A stretch of 64,000 nucleotides of DNA from Leuconostoc holzapfelii (GCF_012396485.1 NZ_JAAXPO010000001.1:186001-250000); one strand, 5' to 3'; counted from the stretch's first letter, positions 34,947-45,221 are shown. Made by a program: numbers and translations. Notes: generated from the sequence alone by a model not told the origin.

Positions 34947-37364
34947 TCACATAAACGACACTGGGTCGCGATCAATACTTAATTGTAAACCATGTTTGGC
35001 TTTTTGGGCGCGGTTTTGCAACTCTGTTAATAGCGCATCTAAACCCGTCCGCTGCTTAAACTTTAAAATAATTTGGAAGTAATACCGATTGCGTAACTTG
35101 GCAATCGGTTTCGGCGATGGCCCTAAAATAATAACATCAGCTTGCACGCGATGTCGCAACCAGCGAGCAATTTGAAACATTTGCTTAGCAGCTTCATTTT
35201 CTTCTGTATGACTCGCTTGAATTTGCACCGTGTAAAAATACGGCGCATAATTGCCAGCGTGACGCACCGCCATTTCTTGACGGTAAAAGCCTTCGTAGTC
35301 ATGCTGTTGTGCGTAGGTGATTGCGTAATGCGTTGGATTAAAAGTTTGCACAATGACTTCTCCTGCCTTTTGCGCGCGCCCTGCCCGACCACTCACTTGC
35401 GTCAGCAATTGAAACGTGCGTTCACTGGCGTGAAAGTCCGGTAACCCTAACGCTGTATCTGCATTTAGCACACCCACGAGGGTCACATCAGGGAAGTCCA
35501 ACCCCTTCGCAATCATTTGCGTGCCAAGTAATATGTCTGCTTGATGATCACCAAACGCTTGTAGCATCTTATCCATACTGCCTTTTTTGCGCGTGGTGTC
35601 TTGATCCATCCGCAAAACGCGGGCGTCAGGGAGTAATTCTGCCAGCTCAGCCGCCACCTTTTCAGTCCCCGTGCCATAATAGCGAATGCGGGACGAACCA
35701 CAGTTGACGCATCGCGTTGGGATTGGTTCTTCATGGCCACAATAGTGGCATTTTAACGTGTGCGAATCCATGTGCAGTGTCATAGCGAGATTGCAGTTGG
35801 GATCACGTGGGACAAACCCACAATCACGGCACATCACAAAGCTTGAAAAACCACGTTTATTCAACATCAGCACCGCTTGTTCACCACGAACCAAGCGCGA
35901 CTTTAATTTTTCTAGTAATGGTGCTGAAAAGTTGGTTTCCGGGCCATCCGATAACATTGTCTTCATGTCAATGACTGTCACTGGCGGTAAACTTGCCCCG
36001 CCAGCGCGTTGAGTGAGGACCAGACGTTGATAAACACCCCGTTGAGCGCGAGCGCGACTTTCAAGTGAAGGTGTCGCCGAGCCAAGAATGACAGGAATTT
36101 GGTGGTATCGACCGCGCCAAAGTGCCACATCGCGCGCATGATAACGCGGATTATCCGTCTGTTTATAAGTGGCTTCATGTTCTTCATCAACAATAATTAA
36201 ACCCAGATTATTTAGCGGTGCAAAAACCGCTGACCGTGCGCCAACGACAATTTTAACATCACCACGCTCAATTCGCCGCCATTCATCATAGCGTTCGCCA
36301 TCAGATAAGCCTGAGTGCAATACCGCTGTTTGCGCACCAAAACGTGCTTTCACGCGCCTGACCATTTGTGGGGTCAATGCAATTTCTGGTACTAAAAAGA
36401 GCACCGTCTTGCCTTGGTCAAACACATGCTGGGCGGCTTGCAGATAAACTTCTGTCTTACCTGAACCTGTGATACCAGCCAATAAAAACGGCTGGTATTG
36501 CCCACTATCGGCACTCAGTTTAATTTGGTCAAAGGCATGCTGCTGTTCGGTATTTAGCGTCAGTGGTTTTGAAGGCGCAATGGTTGTCGTGGCAAAAGGA
36601 TCACGTAATTGCTCCACCTGTACTTTTGCCAACCAATTGGCTTGTACCGCTTGGTTTAAAGTCGCATCACTCACGCTCACCTGCTGTTGCAATACTTTTT
36701 TGCGCCAAGTTTCGCCGAGATGCCCCAAGATGAACCCTAATAACGCCGCCTTTTTTTTGGCGGTTTTTGGTAAGGCTTGGTAGGCCGATTCAAGCAATTC
36801 AATGTCTGTACTGAGCTGATAGGCCAATTGCGTTTTAGGTTTTGCACGGTCACTCACCACAATCGTTTGCTCAATCTGATGCGTGCGTCGTAATTGCGCA
36901 AATTTTGCGATATCTTCTTCTGACCAGTCGCTCACACGGAAAGTGATTTGATCCAAACCACGAAATAGACGGGCCTGCACTTCCTCGGATACCTCGTCAA
37001 CAATCGTCATGACCCGTTCATAAGTCGCCTTCAACGCATTTGGCAACATGGTTTGCAAGACTGAAATACGAAAAGCAAAGGTTTCCCGCGCAACAGCTTG
37101 AGACAACGCTAAAAGTTCCTCATTTAATACAGGTGACAAGTCCATCAGCTGTGAAATTGGTCGCATTTTATCGACTGACTCAGGTGGTGTCTCGGCCATC
37201 CCCACGACAAATCCCATCACTTGTCGTGCGCCAAAAGGCACTTCAACACGCATACCTGGTTGTAACGTGCCATGCATTGCGGCCGGGACCAAATAAGTAT
37301 AAGGCTGATCAGTTTGCATTGTGGGGACATCCACAATGATTTGTGCGTAGAGTTGGGTTGTCAT
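34947..37364 (-). CDS. priA: Primosomal helicase PriA
   Basis: PriA restarts stalled replication forks. The 805-residue product has an N-terminal DNA-binding domain, helicase motifs (AGITGSGKTEVYL Walker A, IIVDEEHE motif II, VSGRAGRAQKAG motif VI) and a zinc region inserted in the helicase. In that region the pairs CRDC, CHYC and CVNC are intact, but one pair reads DPNC, so a usual ligand Cys is Asp. No strong ribosome binding site is visible. Confidence 0.97.
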   Translation of the reverse strand: MTTQLYAQIIVDVPTMQTDQPYTYLVPAAMHGTLQPGMRVEVPFGARQVMGFVVGMAETPPESVDKMRPISQLMDLSPVLNEELLALSQAVARETFAFRISVLQTMLPNALKATYERVMTIVDEVSEEVQARLFRGLDQITFRVSDWSEEDIAKFAQLRRTHQIEQTIVVSDRAKPKTQLAYQLSTDIELLESAYQALPKTAKKKAALLGFILGHLGETWRKKVLQQQVSVSDATLNQAVQANWLAKVQVEQLRDPFATTTIAPSKPLTLNTEQQHAFDQIKLSADSGQYQPFLLAGITGSGKTEVYLQAAQHVFDQGKTVLFLVPEIALTPQMVRRVKARFGAQTAVLHSGLSDGERYDEWRRIERGDVKIVVGARSAVFAPLNNLGLIIVDEEHEATYKQTDNPRYHARDVALWRGRYHQIPVILGSATPSLESRARAQRGVYQRLVLTQRAGGASLPPVTVIDMKTMLSDGPETNFSAPLLEKLKSRLVRGEQAVLMLNKRGFSSFVMCRDCGFVPRDPNCNLAMTLHMDSHTLKCHYCGHEEPIPTRCVNCGSSRIRYYGTGTEKVAAELAELLPDARVLRMDQDTTRKKGSMDKMLQAFGDHQADILLGTQMIAKGLDFPDVTLVGVLNADTALGLPDFHASERTFQLLTQVSGRAGRAQKAGEVIVQTFNPTHYAITYAQQHDYEGFYRQEMAVRHAGNYAPYFYTVQIQASHTEENEAAKQMFQIARWLRHRVQADVIILGPSPKPIAKLRNRYYFQIILKFKQRTGLDALLTELQNRAQKAKHGLQLSIDRDPVSFM

Positions 37365-37403
37365 ACTCTTATTGTATCAAACGTGCCACGTTTTCTGTTG
37401 ACA

Positions 37404-37431
37404 TAAAAAAACCAACAACACTGTTGGTTTT
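37404..37431 (-). terminator. Terminator after engB
   Basis: The stem AAAACCAACA / TGTTGGTTTT (37408-37417 and 37422-37431) overlaps the engB stop codon and is followed by T residues on the minus strand. Confidence 0.82.
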
Positions 37432-38021
37432 CACATTGCCATATGTGCTTCAATCCATGCCCAAACTTGGTCTTTGCCGTACTTTGTTTCCGATGAGAAA
37501 AATTGAAAGCTACTTTCAGCGGCATCAAATCCCAAAGTCCGTTTAATATTGGCCTCGAACTTATTGAATTTACTCTTCGAAATTTTATCTGATTTGGTGG
37601 CAACCACCAAAATCGGAATATTATAATAGTGCAACCATTCATACATGGCGATATCGTCGGCACTCGGATCATGCCGGGCATCCACCAAACTAATCACACC
37701 ACGTAATTGCTTCCGTGAGGTAATATACTCTTCAATCATGTGGCCAAAGGCTTCTCGTTGTTTTTTTGACACTTTGGCATAGCCATAACCAGGCACATCG
37801 ACGAAGTACAACTGGTCTTCCACATTATAAAAATTGAGCGTTTGAGTCTTGCCGGGCTGTGAAGAAGTGCGGGCAAAATTTTTACGCTGAATTAGCGTAT
37901 TAGTCAACGACGATTTTCCAACGTTTGACCGACCAACCAGTGCAATTTCAGGCTTACCATCCGTTGGGTATTGTGCAGCTGAGACTGCACTCATCACCAT
38001 TTCAACATTGTGTACATCCAT
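37431..38021 (-). CDS. engB: Ribosome biogenesis GTPase EngB (YsxC)
   Basis: This 196-residue GTPase works in 50S assembly. It has G1 [11 protein letters not shown]3 DVPGYGYA and G4 TKSDKI. It lies 1 bp after clpX, the usual pair. Confidence 0.97.
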   Translation of the reverse strand: MDVHNVEMVMSAVSAAQYPTDGKPEIALVGRSNVGKSSLTNTLIQRKNFARTSSQPGKTQTLNFYNVEDQLYFVDVPGYGYAKVSKKQREAFGHMIEEYITSRKQLRGVISLVDARHDPSADDIAMYEWLHYYNIPILVVATKSDKISKSKFNKFEANIKRTLGFDAAESSFQFFSSETKYGKDQVWAWIEAHMAM

Positions 38022-38022
38022 A

Positions 38023-39270
38023 TTAGTCCACCTTTTTCAAATGCAGCTCTGGTTGTGCACCATCTAGTACACTAGCTTTGGTAATAATCACTTTAGCGAC
38101 GTCGTCCCGACTGGGAATGTCATACATGACATCCTTCATGACATTTTCAATAATTGAGCGCAAGCCACGTGCCCCTGTGTGGCGTTGAATAGCTAATTCC
38201 GCCATCGCTTCTAAAGCGTCCGGTTGGAATTCAAGCGCCACATCATCTAATCCAAGGAGCGCGGTATATTGTTTGATCAACGCATTTTTTGGTTCCGTCA
38301 GAATTCGTGCTAGGTCAGCGACTTTCAATTCATCAAGCACCGTCACAATCGGCAGACGACCGATAAATTCTGGAATCAAACCAAATTTGGTCATATCTTC
38401 TGGTTGCACATGGGTCAAAATATTTTCGGCGTCCAAGGCAGCCGCGTTGTCATTGGCATGTGAACCAAAGCCAATCACACGTTCTCCCAAACGTTCTTTA
38501 ATAATTGTATCAATCCCAGCAAATGCACCACCGACGATGAACAAAATATTGGTCGTATCGACTTGTATCAATTCTTGTTGCGGGTGTTTACGACCACCTT
38601 GTGGCGGCACACTAGCAATCGTCCCTTCAAGCATTTTAAGCAACGCTTGTTGGACCCCTTCACCAGAGACGTCTCGGGTGATTGAGACATTTTCTGACTT
38701 CTTGGCGATTTTATCAATTTCGTCAACATAGATAATGCCACGTTGTGCAGCTTCAATATCAAAGTTAGCCGATTGCAGTAACTTTAAAATTATATTTTCA
38801 ACATCTTCTCCGACATACCCAGCTTCAGTTAACGTCGTTGCATCAGCAATCGCAAATGGCACGTTCAAAATACGCGCCAAGCTTTGCGCTAAGTATGTCT
38901 TACCTGAACCCGTGGGGCCAATGAGGGCAATATTTGACTTTTGCAATTCAACATCGGTGGTTGGTGCAAAATGTTCATTAATCCGCTTATAGTGATTATA
39001 CACTGCCACGGCTAATGTCTTTTTGGCATCCTCTTGTCCAATCACATAATCATTTAATTGGGCGACAATTTCATGCGGTGTTGGCAATGATAAGGCCGTA
39101 ATCGCTTCATCTACCGTCAATTCTTCATCGATGATATTTTGGGCTAAAGCCACACATTCATTACAAATATAAATGCCGTTTGGTCCGGCCACAATATTTT
39201 TTACTTCATTCGCAGATTTGCCACAAAAACTACAATAAATTTCTTCTTCAAAACCTGGTGTCTGCGCCAT
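38023..39270 (-). CDS. clpX: ATP-dependent Clp protease ATPase subunit ClpX
   Basis: ClpX unfolds substrates for ClpP. The 415-residue product has an N-terminal zinc finger (CSFCGKS and CNECV), Walker [16 protein letters not shown] and Walker [15 protein letters not shown] 39270 lies 8 nt after AAGGA. A 14-bp palindrome sits at the probable transcription start. Confidence 0.98.
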   Translation of the reverse strand: MAQTPGFEEEIYCSFCGKSANEVKNIVAGPNGIYICNECVALAQNIIDEELTVDEAITALSLPTPHEIVAQLNDYVIGQEDAKKTLAVAVYNHYKRINEHFAPTTDVELQKSNIALIGPTGSGKTYLAQSLARILNVPFAIADATTLTEAGYVGEDVENIILKLLQSANFDIEAAQRGIIYVDEIDKIAKKSENVSITRDVSGEGVQQALLKMLEGTIASVPPQGGRKHPQQELIQVDTTNILFIVGGAFAGIDTIIKERLGERVIGFGSHANDNAAALDAENILTHVQPEDMTKFGLIPEFIGRLPIVTVLDELKVADLARILTEPKNALIKQYTALLGLDDVALEFQPDALEAMAELAIQRHTGARGLRSIIENVMKDVMYDIPSRDDVAKVIITKASVLDGAQPELHLKKVD

Positions 39271-39289
39271 ATTTTTTTCCTTTATTTGC

Positions 39290-39318
39290 ATCGTTAAAAC
39301 GATTTTTTACGCATTATA
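39290..39318 (-). promoter_or_regulatory. clpX -10 box and palindromic operator candidate
   Basis: TATAAT at 39318-39313 would start transcription near 39306. ATCGTTAAAACGAT at 39290-39303 is a perfect 14-bp inverted repeat on that start, 20 bp before the clpX codon. No good -35 is visible. The spacing allows a repressor to block the start; no regulator can be named. Confidence 0.45.
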
Positions 39319-39403
39319 AATACTATTCCATTTTAACAGATTCCCGCCTGTGATAGCGACTAATTATTCACAGCCCAACGGTTTGCCATTTTGTCACAAA
39401 CCA

Positions 39404-39428
39404 ATAAAAAAAGCCCTATTGGGCTTTT
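39404..39428 (-). terminator. Terminator after tig
   Basis: The stem AAAAGCCC / GGGCTTTT (39409-39416 and 39421-39428) has loop TATT and a T tail on the minus strand. It separates tig from clpX. Confidence 0.85.
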
Positions 39429-39433
39429 AATCA

Positions 39434-40729
39434 TTACTTTGTCTTTGCAGCGTCTGTGATTGTCTTGATCACTTCGCGCATGGCGATGTCATGCTTTAAC
39501 AATGAATCTGACAAAGTAGCACGGATTTGTGCAGCATCCATGTTATATTGCGCAGCCAAGTTGTTAATTTCTTCTGTCACTTGTTCTTCTGATGGTTCGA
39601 TGCCTTCAGCCTTAACAATGGCTTCAAGAACCAAGTTAGTCTTCACACGAGTATCAGCACCTTCTTCGAATTGCTTATGCAAATCATCTTCAGTTTGACC
39701 TGAAATTTGGAAGAACATTTCACGTGAGATACCTTGTTGTTGCAATTGACCCAAGTATTGGTCGATTTGACGGTGAACGTCTTCTTCGATCATAGCTTCA
39801 GGGATCACATCACCGTCAACTGATGCATTGTCAACAGCCTTTGTAATCACAGCATCTTCGAAAGCAGCTTGTGCAGCTTCGGCCTTTTGTTCTGACAACT
39901 TCTTAAGTGTCTTTTCCTTCAATTCTGCCAATGTTTCAACTTCTTCGTCAACATCCTTGGCGAATTCATCGTCTAATTCAGGCAATTCCTTACGCTTCAA
40001 TTCGTGAATCTTCACTTCAAACAACGCATCCTTGCCTGCCAAGTCAGCAGCTTGGTAGTCTTCTGGGAATGTCACGTTAACAGCGACTTCTTCACCAGCT
40101 TCGTGGCCAACCAATTGGTCTTCAAAACCAGGAATGAATTGACCTGAACCCAATGCAAGTGAGAAGTCATTTGCTTGCCCACCAGCAAAGTGATCGCCAT
40201 CAACTGAGCCATCAAAATCAATAATGACAGTGTCGCCGTTTTCAGCCTTAACCCCAGCTTCTTGCAAAACAAGTTCAGCTTGACCGTCTTGCAAACGCTT
40301 GATTTCAGCATCAACATCGGCATCTGATACTTCTGTATCAGCCGCTTCAACTTCAAGGTTCATATATTCGCCCAACTTGATTTCAGGCGCAGTCGTAACT
40401 TCAGCCTTCAATGTCCAGGCTTCACCCTTGTTCATTGCGACTGGTTCGATGTTTGGACGACCAACTGGTGTGATGCCAGCTTCATCAATAGCTGCTTCAT
40501 AAGCGGCTGGCAAAATGATATCCATCGCTTCTTGATACAAAGCTTCTTCACCAAACTTTGAGAAGAACAAGGCCTTAGTCACCTTACCCTTACGGAAACC
40601 AGGGACAGAAACTTGGTTCTTGTTGCGTTGGAAGGCTTGTTCCAAGCCTTCTTCAACTTGTGCGCGTGAAATTTCAAATGTTAATGTGCCTTGGTTCTTT
40701 TGATCCGCAGCGGGTGTCCAGTTAGACAT
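39434..40729 (-). CDS. tig: Trigger factor
   Basis: This ribosome-associated chaperone and prolyl isomerase has 431 residues. The N-terminal ribosome-binding domain has the signature PGFRKGKVTKALF. The FKBP-like PPIase domain is at about 160-245 (DTVIIDFDGSVDGDHFAGG). A helical C-terminal cradle follows. The ribosome binding site is GGAGG. Confidence 0.98.
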   Translation of the reverse strand: MSNWTPAADQKNQGTLTFEISRAQVEEGLEQAFQRNKNQVSVPGFRKGKVTKALFFSKFGEEALYQEAMDIILPAAYEAAIDEAGITPVGRPNIEPVAMNKGEAWTLKAEVTTAPEIKLGEYMNLEVEAADTEVSDADVDAEIKRLQDGQAELVLQEAGVKAENGDTVIIDFDGSVDGDHFAGGQANDFSLALGSGQFIPGFEDQLVGHEAGEEVAVNVTFPEDYQAADLAGKDALFEVKIHELKRKELPELDDEFAKDVDEEVETLAELKEKTLKKLSEQKAEAAQAAFEDAVITKAVDNASVDGDVIPEAMIEEDVHRQIDQYLGQLQQQGISREMFFQISGQTEDDLHKQFEEGADTRVKTNLVLEAIVKAEGIEPSEEQVTEEINNLAAQYNMDAAQIRATLSDSLLKHDIAMREVIKTITDAAKTK

Positions 40730-40785
40730 GATACGTCCTCCAAATGTTTTAAATACTTATTAATTTTATCTTAAAAACCAGTAAA

Positions 40786-42135
40786 TCACAACATTTTTGT
40801 CTGATTTCTAGAAACTAAGACATACACAACGGCCGCAAAAATCATCGTCAGCCAATTGGACCCGACTGTGGCAACAATAATTGGGACTTGTTGCAACACA
40901 AAGTAGCACCCCATACTTAATCCCCAAACGAGATAGGCACGCAGATTGAAGCCGCTTGTATACCAATACGTCCGCCCCTGATTAAAAGCCGTGCGATCAT
41001 AGTTTTGCTTTTGCACAATGAAGAAATCTGCCAATAGAATGGCGATTTCTGGCCCTAAAACCATCCCGATTAAATCTAAAAACCAGATAAAGGTCTCAAT
41101 GAAACCACCGACAATAAACGGAATAAAACTCATGAGCGTGGCCAGAATTGTCACTAACCATAAACTTGGCGTGAGCTTTAATTTGGGAACAATATTATTT
41201 AATGCTGAGCCTGCTGCCATCAAGTTGACGGCATTGGCTGTGGTAGATGTTAACATAATCACCACTAACGCCAATATCCCTAAACCAAGCTTAGCGGCAA
41301 CAGTTGACGGATCCGAACTGTTGGGATCAAAGACATGCGTCCAGACAGCTGCGGCAATGGTAGTCAACGCACCCACAATGGCAAACCAATACAAGCCAAG
41401 GGTTGCCCCGATAAAAGGCGCCGTTGTGGCCGCCGATTTTTTACTTGCAAACCGTGTAAAGTCCGCCCCCGCTGTTACCCAAGCCAAATTAAAAGCTGCA
41501 AAAACATCAATTGCTTTTCCAAAAGGTAAGCGCGCTGCCTGAGGCGCCTGCCAAGCCATAATTTTTGAAAGTGGCACTTCTTGTAAAACAACAATGGTTT
41601 CCCACACAACCAGTAAGATCACCAAAATCATCCCGATGCGTTCAATGAGCCGAATTGAACGTTGACCCAATGAAATTGAAATCAAATGCAAGACACCCAT
41701 CACACCTACACCAATTAGCATACCCGCTAAGCCACCCGGCTTAAAATGCGCCGGTCCAAATAACTGGCTGAGCAAATAGCTCACCGAAATCGCTGCAATG
41801 TATGTATTCACTGCTGCCCAGCCCATGAACTGGATTACATTAATTAGCGATGGGCCAATTGAACCGCGCAGCCCAAAAGCTGGTCGCATGAGATTCATGG
41901 TTGAGGCCCGCACTCGATACCCCATATAGCCCACCAAAGCTAAAAAAACATACGCCAACGGGCCAGAAATCAAAATCACCCCAAGGGCGCCTGCAAACCC
42001 TAAGGCAGCCAATACACCGCCCATATACCAGGTGCCATTATTTGCGTTAGCGCCAATCCAAGTGGCCAACTGATCCCAAAATCCCATTGCCGCGACGTGT
42101 CGCTTTGACGCGTCCATTGTGCGTTGCACTGCCAT
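40786..42135 (-). CDS. NCS1-family cytosine/purine permease (CodB-like)
   Basis: This 449-residue protein has about 12 membrane helices. Family features include FWDQLATWIGANANNGTWYMGG and NLAWVTAGADFTRFASKK. It likely imports cytosine or a related base, but the exact substrate cannot be read. ATG 42135 is 5 nt after GGAGG. It is monocistronic, with a terminator from nadR ahead of it. No riboswitch is seen in the roughly 100 bp upstream. Confidence 0.88.
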   Translation of the reverse strand: MAVQRTMDASKRHVAAMGFWDQLATWIGANANNGTWYMGGVLAALGFAGALGVILISGPLAYVFLALVGYMGYRVRASTMNLMRPAFGLRGSIGPSLINVIQFMGWAAVNTYIAAISVSYLLSQLFGPAHFKPGGLAGMLIGVGVMGVLHLISISLGQRSIRLIERIGMILVILLVVWETIVVLQEVPLSKIMAWQAPQAARLPFGKAIDVFAAFNLAWVTAGADFTRFASKKSAATTAPFIGATLGLYWFAIVGALTTIAAAVWTHVFDPNSSDPSTVAAKLGLGILALVVIMLTSTTANAVNLMAAGSALNNIVPKLKLTPSLWLVTILATLMSFIPFIVGGFIETFIWFLDLIGMVLGPEIAILLADFFIVQKQNYDRTAFNQGRTYWYTSGFNLRAYLVWGLSMGCYFVLQQVPIIVATVGSNWLTMIFAAVVYVLVSRNQTKML

Positions 42136-42210
42136 ACTCGCCTCCAAATCCACTACATATTACCTTTAATCATATCAAAATCTTAACGTGCGTTGTGGCC
42201 TTTATGGCAT

Positions 42211-42238
42211 AAAAAATAAAACCAACGTAGTTGGTTTT
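42211..42238 (-). terminator. Terminator after the nadR-like gene
   Basis: The stem AAAACCAAC / GTTGGTTTT (42218-42226 and 42230-42238) has a 3-nt loop and T-rich downstream sequence on the minus strand. Confidence 0.8.
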
Positions 42239-43382
42239 ACTCGATGTGTTTAATATTAAAGCCGGTACGCTCTTGAATGGCATCTAAAGCTTGCAAATAA
42301 CGCGCATAATAGCCATAAGGATCATCGCTGCCTCCTTTGGCATCTAATATCACAACTTTGTCCATAAAGCCATAATCGGCAATAACCCGCATTAATTCAC
42401 GGTGGAATGTCCAACGTGATGCCTCATCAGCCGTGGTCATGTTACGAAAACCATCATCAACATACGGTGTCACCGGTGGAATGACTAAAATTAAATCAAT
42501 TAATTCTTCACTAATGGTGTTATCAAATAGTGGCTGTAATTGGGCACGGTCTGCTGCGTTTAGCCACATATCCGCATAGACTTTGGTCACCATGGCATCC
42601 GTATCAAAAATCGTCAAGCCGTTGTTGGCAGGTGAATTAATTTCCCGTGAATTGGCGTCGTATTGACCTTGTATCAGGCGGATATAGTCTTTCACGATCA
42701 ATTCATCATCACTCACGTTTGATCGTTCTTGGTACTCACGCGCATATTCTTCAGAAAATGGCGAATTACTGGTACGCGCCAAACGCCTGACCAAAGTGGA
42801 TTTACCCGTTGATGCAGACCCCATCACAGTCACTTTTTTGGTGAAGTGGCGACGGAAAACACGATTGATATAATCCCAATTGGCAATTGGATTCTCGCGA
42901 ATTGCCGTCGCTGAGATACTTAATACCGTGCGATCCATCAAACTTACTTTAAACTGCCCCGTTTGCGGTAACCTTTTTTCAAGTTCTGCTTTATACTCGG
43001 GTTCACCAGTATAAAAAGTGATTTTTGCCGCTGGATTAACAATATTTCGCATCACCGTTTCAACCAAGATACGCGTCCACTCAGACCAACCATCTGGCAT
43101 TTGCGGGATATGGTCTTCATTAATGTAGTCAATTTTAATATCTGATTCATCACTAAAAGCTTCCCGCAAGTAGCGAAAACGCTTTTCAACAGATAACCCC
43201 ATTTGGTCCCCACGGTCGCCTGTATAGCCCGAAGCAATCACCACGACACCATCATTTAAAGCCGCTGCTTTATAGATTTCTGCTTGGTGCCCAACGTGCA
43301 TCGGCGCAAGGGTTCCAAAAAACACCCCGATTTTATCTCCTTCTAAATCATCTTTATAGAGATTCCCTGCAAAAGTCCTCAT
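42237..43382 (-). CDS. nadR: NadR-like NMN adenylyltransferase / ribosylnicotinamide kinase
   Basis: This bifunctional protein of 381 residues has an N-terminal nucleotidyltransferase domain (FFGTLAPMHVGHQAE and SISATAIREN) and a C-terminal P-loop kinase domain (GSASTGKSTLVRRL, EYAREY). Together they phosphorylate nicotinamide riboside and adenylate NMN to NAD. The open frame begins at 43448, but the promoter puts the transcript start at about 43444, inside that codon. I therefore place the start at ATG 43382, though no good ribosome binding site precedes it. No N-terminal DNA-binding domain of the enterobacterial type is seen. Confidence 0.88.
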   Translation of the reverse strand: MRTFAGNLYKDDLEGDKIGVFFGTLAPMHVGHQAEIYKAAALNDGVVVIASGYTGDRGDQMGLSVEKRFRYLREAFSDESDIKIDYINEDHIPQMPDGWSEWTRILVETVMRNIVNPAAKITFYTGEPEYKAELEKRLPQTGQFKVSLMDRTVLSISATAIRENPIANWDYINRVFRRHFTKKVTVMGSASTGKSTLVRRLARTSNSPFSEEYAREYQERSNVSDDELIVKDYIRLIQGQYDANSREINSPANNGLTIFDTDAMVTKVYADMWLNAADRAQLQPLFDNTISEELIDLILVIPPVTPYVDDGFRNMTTADEASRWTFHRELMRVIADYGFMDKVVILDAKGGSDDPYGYYARYLQALDAIQERTGFNIKHIE

Positions 43383-43450
43383 GTGATTTAATGTGACGCG
43401 TACTTGATCGCCGCCACACCCTCGCTTTCTTTTTTCATTACTTGCCATTC

Positions 43451-43479
43451 ATTATAACAATTTCAACGCATCAGGCCAA
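43451..43479 (-). promoter_or_regulatory. Promoter of the nadR-like gene
   Basis: TTGGCC at 43479-43474, a 17-bp spacer and TATAAT at 43456-43451. The predicted start lies inside the longest open frame and so helps decide the start codon. Confidence 0.6.
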
Positions 43480-43502
43480 ATCATTGCCCAGCACATGTTG
43501 AC

Positions 43503-43542
43503 AATCAAAAAGCATGCATCACGCGATGCATGCTTTTTTGAT
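43503..43542. terminator. Strong terminator after pepV
   Basis: A long stem pairs 43503-43520 with 43525-43542 with loop ACGC. The core GCATGCATC/GATGCATGC is flanked by A and T runs. It ends the pepV transcript. Confidence 0.9.
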
Positions 43543-44957
43543 TAATCTAAATTCGTAATTTCAGCAATACCCTGGGCATAAATGGCAATGGAACGATACA
43601 AATCGTTTAATAAGGCAAATTCATTCACTTGGTGCATCGTATCTGGTGAATCTGGGAACAAAGCCCCAAAGGCGACACCGCGTGCCATCAAACGACCATA
43701 CGTGCCGCCACCAATGACTTGGTCATGTGCTGGCAAGCCCGTTTGTTCATGGTATACACGGAGCAACGTTGAGACAATCGGATCAGTTGGTGCCACATAA
43801 TGTGGCACTTGGGCATGCCCGCCAATCGTTGGTGTCACATCCCAACCATCTAAGTGTGCCGTAAGTCCCGCCACGATTTCGTCAGGCGTGATGCCCTTTG
43901 GATAACGGAAGTTAAAGTTGATAAAGGCTTCTTGACCAGCCACAAACTTTTGAATGCCGACGTTCATTGACAAAGGTCCCATCACGTCATCCGTGTAATT
44001 CACGCCAAACTTTTCACCGATTGTATCTTGATGTGCAGGTGTGCCTAAGTAGGTCAAGAATGACTTGGCTGTGCCGCCAAAATCATAGTCTTGCAAGAAG
44101 TTCGCCAAATAAGTGCCAGCATTTTCACCGGTTTCAGGCATGGCCCCGTGGACTTGCTTACCATTGACGACTAATTTAACATCATCCCCATCCGCTTCAA
44201 CATTACCTGAAATTTGTGCGTTCGCTGCTAAAAATTCTTGGAACGCAGCGACCAAGGCTTCCGATTGTGTCGTCACAACTGTGGCACGGGCGATGCCTGG
44301 CACCATGTTCGTGCGCAAACCGGATTCAAAGGCCACCAACTTCACTGACCCACCGTTAGTCGCCTCACCGTTCAAGACAACTTGCACGTTACCCTTTTCG
44401 CCGTTGATAATTGGATATTCAGCATCAGGTGAGAAACCAAATACTGGTGCCGGCTCAACTTCAAAGTAACGCGTCATGCCAGTCCAGTCATTTTCTTCAT
44501 CCGTGCCAAAAATCAAACGCACACGGCGCTTCAAAGGCACTTTCAAATCAGACAAAATCTTGAACGCATAGTAAGCGGCCATCCCTGGACCTTTATCATC
44601 TGATGCACCACGCGCAATAATCTTATCTGCTGTGACAACAGGCGTAAATGGGTCTGTTTCCCAACCTTCACCGGCTGGCATCACATCCACGTGAGACAAA
44701 ATGGCAACATATTCTTCCGCATCTTTGGGGCCAATTTCAATGTAGCCGACCAAGTTGTCAATGTTTTTCGTGGTAAAACCGTCGCGTTCAGCGATGGCTA
44801 ACATCTTCAATAACGCATCCTTTGGTCCTGGGCCAAGCGGTGCGTCTGGGGTCGCCTTTGAATCGTCACGAACCGATGCAACTTCTAATAAATCTTTCAA
44901 ATCTGTTATAAAATCAGCTTGTCGTAAAGCCGTTTCTTGTTGCCAATCAATAGTCAT
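43542..44957 (-). CDS. pepV: Dipeptidase PepV (M20 family)
   Basis: PepV releases amino acids from dipeptides after peptide uptake. The 471-residue metallo-enzyme shows AILSHVDVMPAGEGWETDPF and ARGASDDKGPGMAAY (metal ligands), GTDEENDW with the catalytic Glu, and GGGTYGRLMA. I chose ATG 44957 by family start; GAAAGG lies about 13 nt upstream, which is far. Confidence 0.96.
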   Translation of the reverse strand: MTIDWQQETALRQADFITDLKDLLEVASVRDDSKATPDAPLGPGPKDALLKMLAIAERDGFTTKNIDNLVGYIEIGPKDAEEYVAILSHVDVMPAGEGWETDPFTPVVTADKIIARGASDDKGPGMAAYYAFKILSDLKVPLKRRVRLIFGTDEENDWTGMTRYFEVEPAPVFGFSPDAEYPIINGEKGNVQVVLNGEATNGGSVKLVAFESGLRTNMVPGIARATVVTTQSEALVAAFQEFLAANAQISGNVEADGDDVKLVVNGKQVHGAMPETGENAGTYLANFLQDYDFGGTAKSFLTYLGTPAHQDTIGEKFGVNYTDDVMGPLSMNVGIQKFVAGQEAFINFNFRYPKGITPDEIVAGLTAHLDGWDVTPTIGGHAQVPHYVAPTDPIVSTLLRVYHEQTGLPAHDQVIGGGTYGRLMARGVAFGALFPDSPDTMHQVNEFALLNDLYRSIAIYAQGIAEITNLD

Positions 44958-45103
44958 AAGTTTTAAAAAACCTTTCAGTAGGATATACCTTATTATACTA
45001 TTGTCAAGGATTATAGCAAATTCTTGATAGTTTATGCATTGAAGCATCATCTTTTTTTAATAAAATATTACGTAACCAATGGGCCACATGCGATGTCATC
45101 TGT

Positions 45104-45132
45104 TTGTAAAACAACTGCAAATCATTTAAAAT
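45104..45132 (+). promoter_or_regulatory. Promoter of the small membrane protein / nnrD / exoA group
   Basis: TTGTAA at 45104-45109, a 17-bp spacer and TAAAAT at 45127-45132. The start near 45139 gives a roughly 80-nt untranslated leader with a weak GCAAG/CTTGC pairing. The gap between pepV and the small gene holds nothing else I can name. Confidence 0.6.
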
Positions 45133-45221
45133 GAAAGCAAGTATGAATTAACGCCAGGATTTGTTTTGGGCCAATGCTTGCGTCAAAACGAAAATACAAC
45201 TGGGTTAAATGCGGGGGAATT

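Noticed and set aside
38273-38731. 152-codon open frame opposite clpX
   Set aside because: It is antisense to conserved ClpX coding sequence, with Ser/Arg-rich content and no support.
41018-41542. 174-codon open frame opposite the NCS1 permease
   Set aside because: It arises from the hydrophobic codon bias of the permease on the other strand.
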